The notes under the pieces are model-generated. The model worked only from the letters and a program-made list of their open reading frames with translations. It did not search any database and was not told the origin of the DNA. The translations under genes and the position numbers were made by a program. From Chitinophagaceae bacterium (GTDB lineage: Bacteria; Bacteroidota; Bacteroidia; Chitinophagales; Chitinophagaceae): a DNA stretch of 36,166 bases. The stretch spans positions 1 to 36,166 of the forward strand of contig CANGYW010000004.1 in assembly GCA_947458335.1 (NCBI GenBank). Reading direction: 5' to 3'. Shown here one piece after another: positions 34,557-36,166 of the stretch (position 1 is the first letter of the stretch; every line of letters starts with the position of its first letter).

Positions 34557-34558
34557 AA

Positions 34559-35236
34559 ATGACAAATTTCGAATCGCCATTTGCAGCCGGTAAGGTGTTG
34601 CTAATCGACAAGCCATTGGGTTGGACATCCTTTGATGTGGTCAGAAAACTTAGGCATCTTATCCGTATCAAGAAAATCGGTCATGCAGGTACTCTCGATC
34701 CACTTGCTACCGGTCTGCTAATTGTTTGCACCGGAAAGTTTACCAAGCGCATTAATGAGTTTATGGCGCAAGAAAAAGAGTATACTGGCACTATTACGTT
34801 GGGAGCGGTTACACCAAGTTATGATCTTGAAACCGAGCCAGTAGATCATCGCGACATTGGTCATATTTCGTTGGCTAAAATACAAGAGGCGATGCAGCTT
34901 TTTATCGGGTCGATTTTGCAGGTTCCGCCCGCACACTCTGCCATCAAAGTAAAGGGTAAGCGTGTGTATGAAATGGCTCGAAAGGGACAGTCTGTAACGC
35001 TCGAGCCACGCCGCATCACCATTTCTTCTTTTGAGGCCGTGCAGTACAATGAAGGAGTATTGCACTTTAGAGCAGTCTGTTCTACTGGAACCTATATTCG
35101 AAGTTTGGCGCACGATCTGGGGGCTGCGCTTCAATGTGGCGCTTATCTAAGTTCGTTGCGAAGAACTCGGATTGGGGCTTTCGCAGTCGAGGAGGCGCAA
35201 ACACCCGAGCAGTTTGAGCGATCGCTCAGCGCCTGA
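34559..35236 (+). CDS. truB: tRNA pseudouridine(55) synthase
   Basis: A 225-residue TruB that makes the T-loop pseudouridine 55 in tRNAs. Visible motifs are LLIDKPLGWTSFDVV (about 14-28), the catalytic GHAGTLDPLATG with the active-site Asp (about 41-52), YTGTITLGAVTPSYDLE, QVPPAHSAIKVKGKRVYEMAR, and GTYIRSLAHDLG near the C-terminus. It is shorter than E. coli TruB because it lacks the C-terminal PUA domain, as is common in Bacteroidota. It starts 2 nt after the proS stop codon, so translation is probably coupled. It ends 27 nt from the convergent Omp85 gene. Confidence 0.97.
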   Translation: MTNFESPFAAGKVLLIDKPLGWTSFDVVRKLRHLIRIKKIGHAGTLDPLATGLLIVCTGKFTKRINEFMAQEKEYTGTITLGAVTPSYDLETEPVDHRDIGHISLAKIQEAMQLFIGSILQVPPAHSAIKVKGKRVYEMARKGQSVTLEPRRITISSFEAVQYNEGVLHFRAVCSTGTYIRSLAHDLGAALQCGAYLSSLRRTRIGAFAVEEAQTPEQFERSLSA

Positions 35237-35263
35237 TGGCAATAACGCATAGACGGTAATAAT

Positions 35264-36166
35264 CTATAGAATAAAGGGATAGTTGATGCCCAATTGAAAC
35301 TGGTCCATATCACTCCATCTCTTATAGCCAAACCATTTGTTTTGATACGCCGCATTAACAGGCGAGGGGCTTGGATCTTTTGCTTTAACAGAGTAGTCGA
35401 GTCTTATTACAAAATAGGTAAAGTCTATACGAAGCCCACTGCCGACGCCCACCGCTAAGTCTTTGCCCAGTCGTTGTAGGGAAAACACTTCTTCTGGTTT
35501 TCTTCCGGGGGCTTGTTTTACATACCAAATGTTTCCGATATCGGTAAATAGCGCGCCGTTGATCTTAAATCCAGCAAGGCTAAAGAAAGGAAAACGATAT
35601 TCGAGGTTGGCCTCGAGTTGTAAGTCTCCATAACGCTCGGGTAAACCGTTGTTGCCGTACGATTGTATAGAGGAGCCAGGTCCCAGTTTACGAAGACCCC
35701 AAGCACGCATACTATTGGGGCCGCCTGCAAAATATTGGCGGTATAGCGGCAAGTTAAATCGCTTGTTCGGATTGACTGTGTTATCGAATTCATAGCCCGC
35801 TCCGACAAAAAAGCGCATGGCAATGGCAGAGCGTCGCATGCTAATCTTAGTGGCAAGATCCAGGTCCACTTTTACAAAGCGAAAAAGCTGGCTGTCTAAG
35901 AAAGGGGTTCGAATCAGCCCGGTTAGCAATCCGGATTCTTCTATGTTAAAGCGAAAATTAGTAATTCGGTTATGGCGTTGGCGCGACAGAAGAACACCGG
36001 CCGTAACAGATGAGATAAGTCCATCCACAAAAATATTTTTTAGCAGTGCATTGCTGGCAATCAACTCCTCTAGTTTCGCTCTTCGTGCGATAGCATTGTA
36101 TTCGATGTTGGGTAAACGCAAGGTGAACAGCGCGTTTCGGTGCCGAAAATCGTAACCCCAGGCAGC
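35264..36166 (-). CDS. BamA/TamA (Omp85) family outer-membrane protein, C-terminal barrel (5' end beyond window)
   Basis: 300 residues are visible. The frame is open through the right edge (reading AAWGYDFRHRNALFTLRLPN), so the N-terminus, including any POTRA domains, is outside the window; an apparent TTG start at 36121 is not real. The sequence is a 16-stranded-barrel-type C-terminal half with Omp85 hallmarks: RQYFAGGPNSMRAWGLRKLGPGS (about residues 140-162, the loop with the conserved RGF/RxW-type motif), LEANLEYRFPFFSLAGFKINGALFTDIGNIW, and a last strand FQLGINYPFIL. It could be the TamA/TamL partner of the TamB encoded upstream, or another BamA paralogue; the missing N-terminus would decide. 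Confidence 0.9.
   Translation of the reverse strand, partial: AAWGYDFRHRNALFTLRLPNIEYNAIARRAKLEELIASNALLKNIFVDGLISSVTAGVLLSRQRHNRITNFRFNIEESGLLTGLIRTPFLDSQLFRFVKVDLDLATKISMRRSAIAMRFFVGAGYEFDNTVNPNKRFNLPLYRQYFAGGPNSMRAWGLRKLGPGSSIQSYGNNGLPERYGDLQLEANLEYRFPFFSLAGFKINGALFTDIGNIWYVKQAPGRKPEEVFSLQRLGKDLAVGVGSGLRIDFTYFVIRLDYSVKAKDPSPSPVNAAYQNKWFGYKRWSDMDQFQLGINYPFIL

Noticed and set aside
36119-36121. Apparent TTG start of the Omp85 gene
   Set aside because: The frame stays open to the window edge and the upstream codons continue the barrel sequence, so this is an internal leucine codon.
1-36166. Mobile element, prophage, toxin-antitoxin, CRISPR or defence island
   Set aside because: No transposase, integrase, phage gene, short repeated array or small toxin-antitoxin-like pair was found; gene content is core-like throughout.

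Overview
The window looks like chromosomal DNA of a Bacteroidota bacterium, probably in or near the Chitinophagaceae. This is inferred from: a gliding-motility-associated (T9SS type B) C-terminal sorting domain; an Oar-like TonB-dependent receptor with an N-terminal carboxypeptidase-regulatory-like domain; a very large TamB; a fused alpha/beta 2-oxoacid dehydrogenase E1; a YebC with the Bacteroidota-style N-terminus; a short ProS ending in Tyr; lipoproteins; near absence of Shine-Dalgarno sequences; and repeated copies of the Bacteroidota -7 promoter element TAnnTTTG. No tRNA, rRNA, CRISPR, insertion sequence, prophage or plasmid gene was found, and gene density is high with no gap above 300 bases. 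No overtly new multi-gene system stands out. The most unusual signals concern gene expression: short-leader promoters, non-canonical start codons and structured leaders.

Layout. 1-5156: a truncated GNAT acetyltransferase, a DUF4397 lipoprotein, a DinB-like protein, a DctA-type C4-dicarboxylate symporter, a secreted SGNH hydrolase that overlaps dctA tail to tail, and a PLP-dependent aminotransferase. 5214-10409: a T9SS cargo protein, a DUF1573 periplasmic protein, the fused E1 dehydrogenase, and YebC. 10531-16890: a membrane-transport block of two APC amino-acid permeases on the minus strand facing away from a plus-strand run of a second dicarboxylate/amino-acid symporter, a DedA protein and an MFS carrier. 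16893-21145: an Uup-like ABC-F ATPase, a J-domain protein with a C-terminal membrane anchor, and a YtcJ-like amidohydrolase lipoprotein. 21230-29587: an Oar-like TonB receptor and TamB. 29659-35236: an exported isoaspartyl peptidase/asparaginase, a lipoprotein plus FadL-like outer-membrane protein pair, and the proS-truB operon. 35264-end: the C-terminal barrel of an Omp85/TamA-family protein cut by the window edge.

How the genes work together. Most are housekeeping or envelope genes in small operons. TamB, the Omp85 barrel, the TonB receptor, the FadL-like protein and several lipoproteins give the right half an outer-membrane emphasis. The transport block, asparaginase, aminotransferase, E1 dehydrogenase and dctA fit amino-acid and organic-acid uptake and catabolism, but no single pathway is assembled here.

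Regulation visible in sequence. Five genes have a perfect TAnnTTTG box 4-6 nt before their start codon, which predicts leaderless or nearly leaderless mRNAs. proS has a predicted leader of about 85 nt with an inverted repeat. Three intrinsic terminator hairpins are clear (6644-6667, 10458-10480, 21185-21208). The J-domain gene and tamB both appear to need a start codon other than ATG/GTG/TTG to encode a complete N-terminus.
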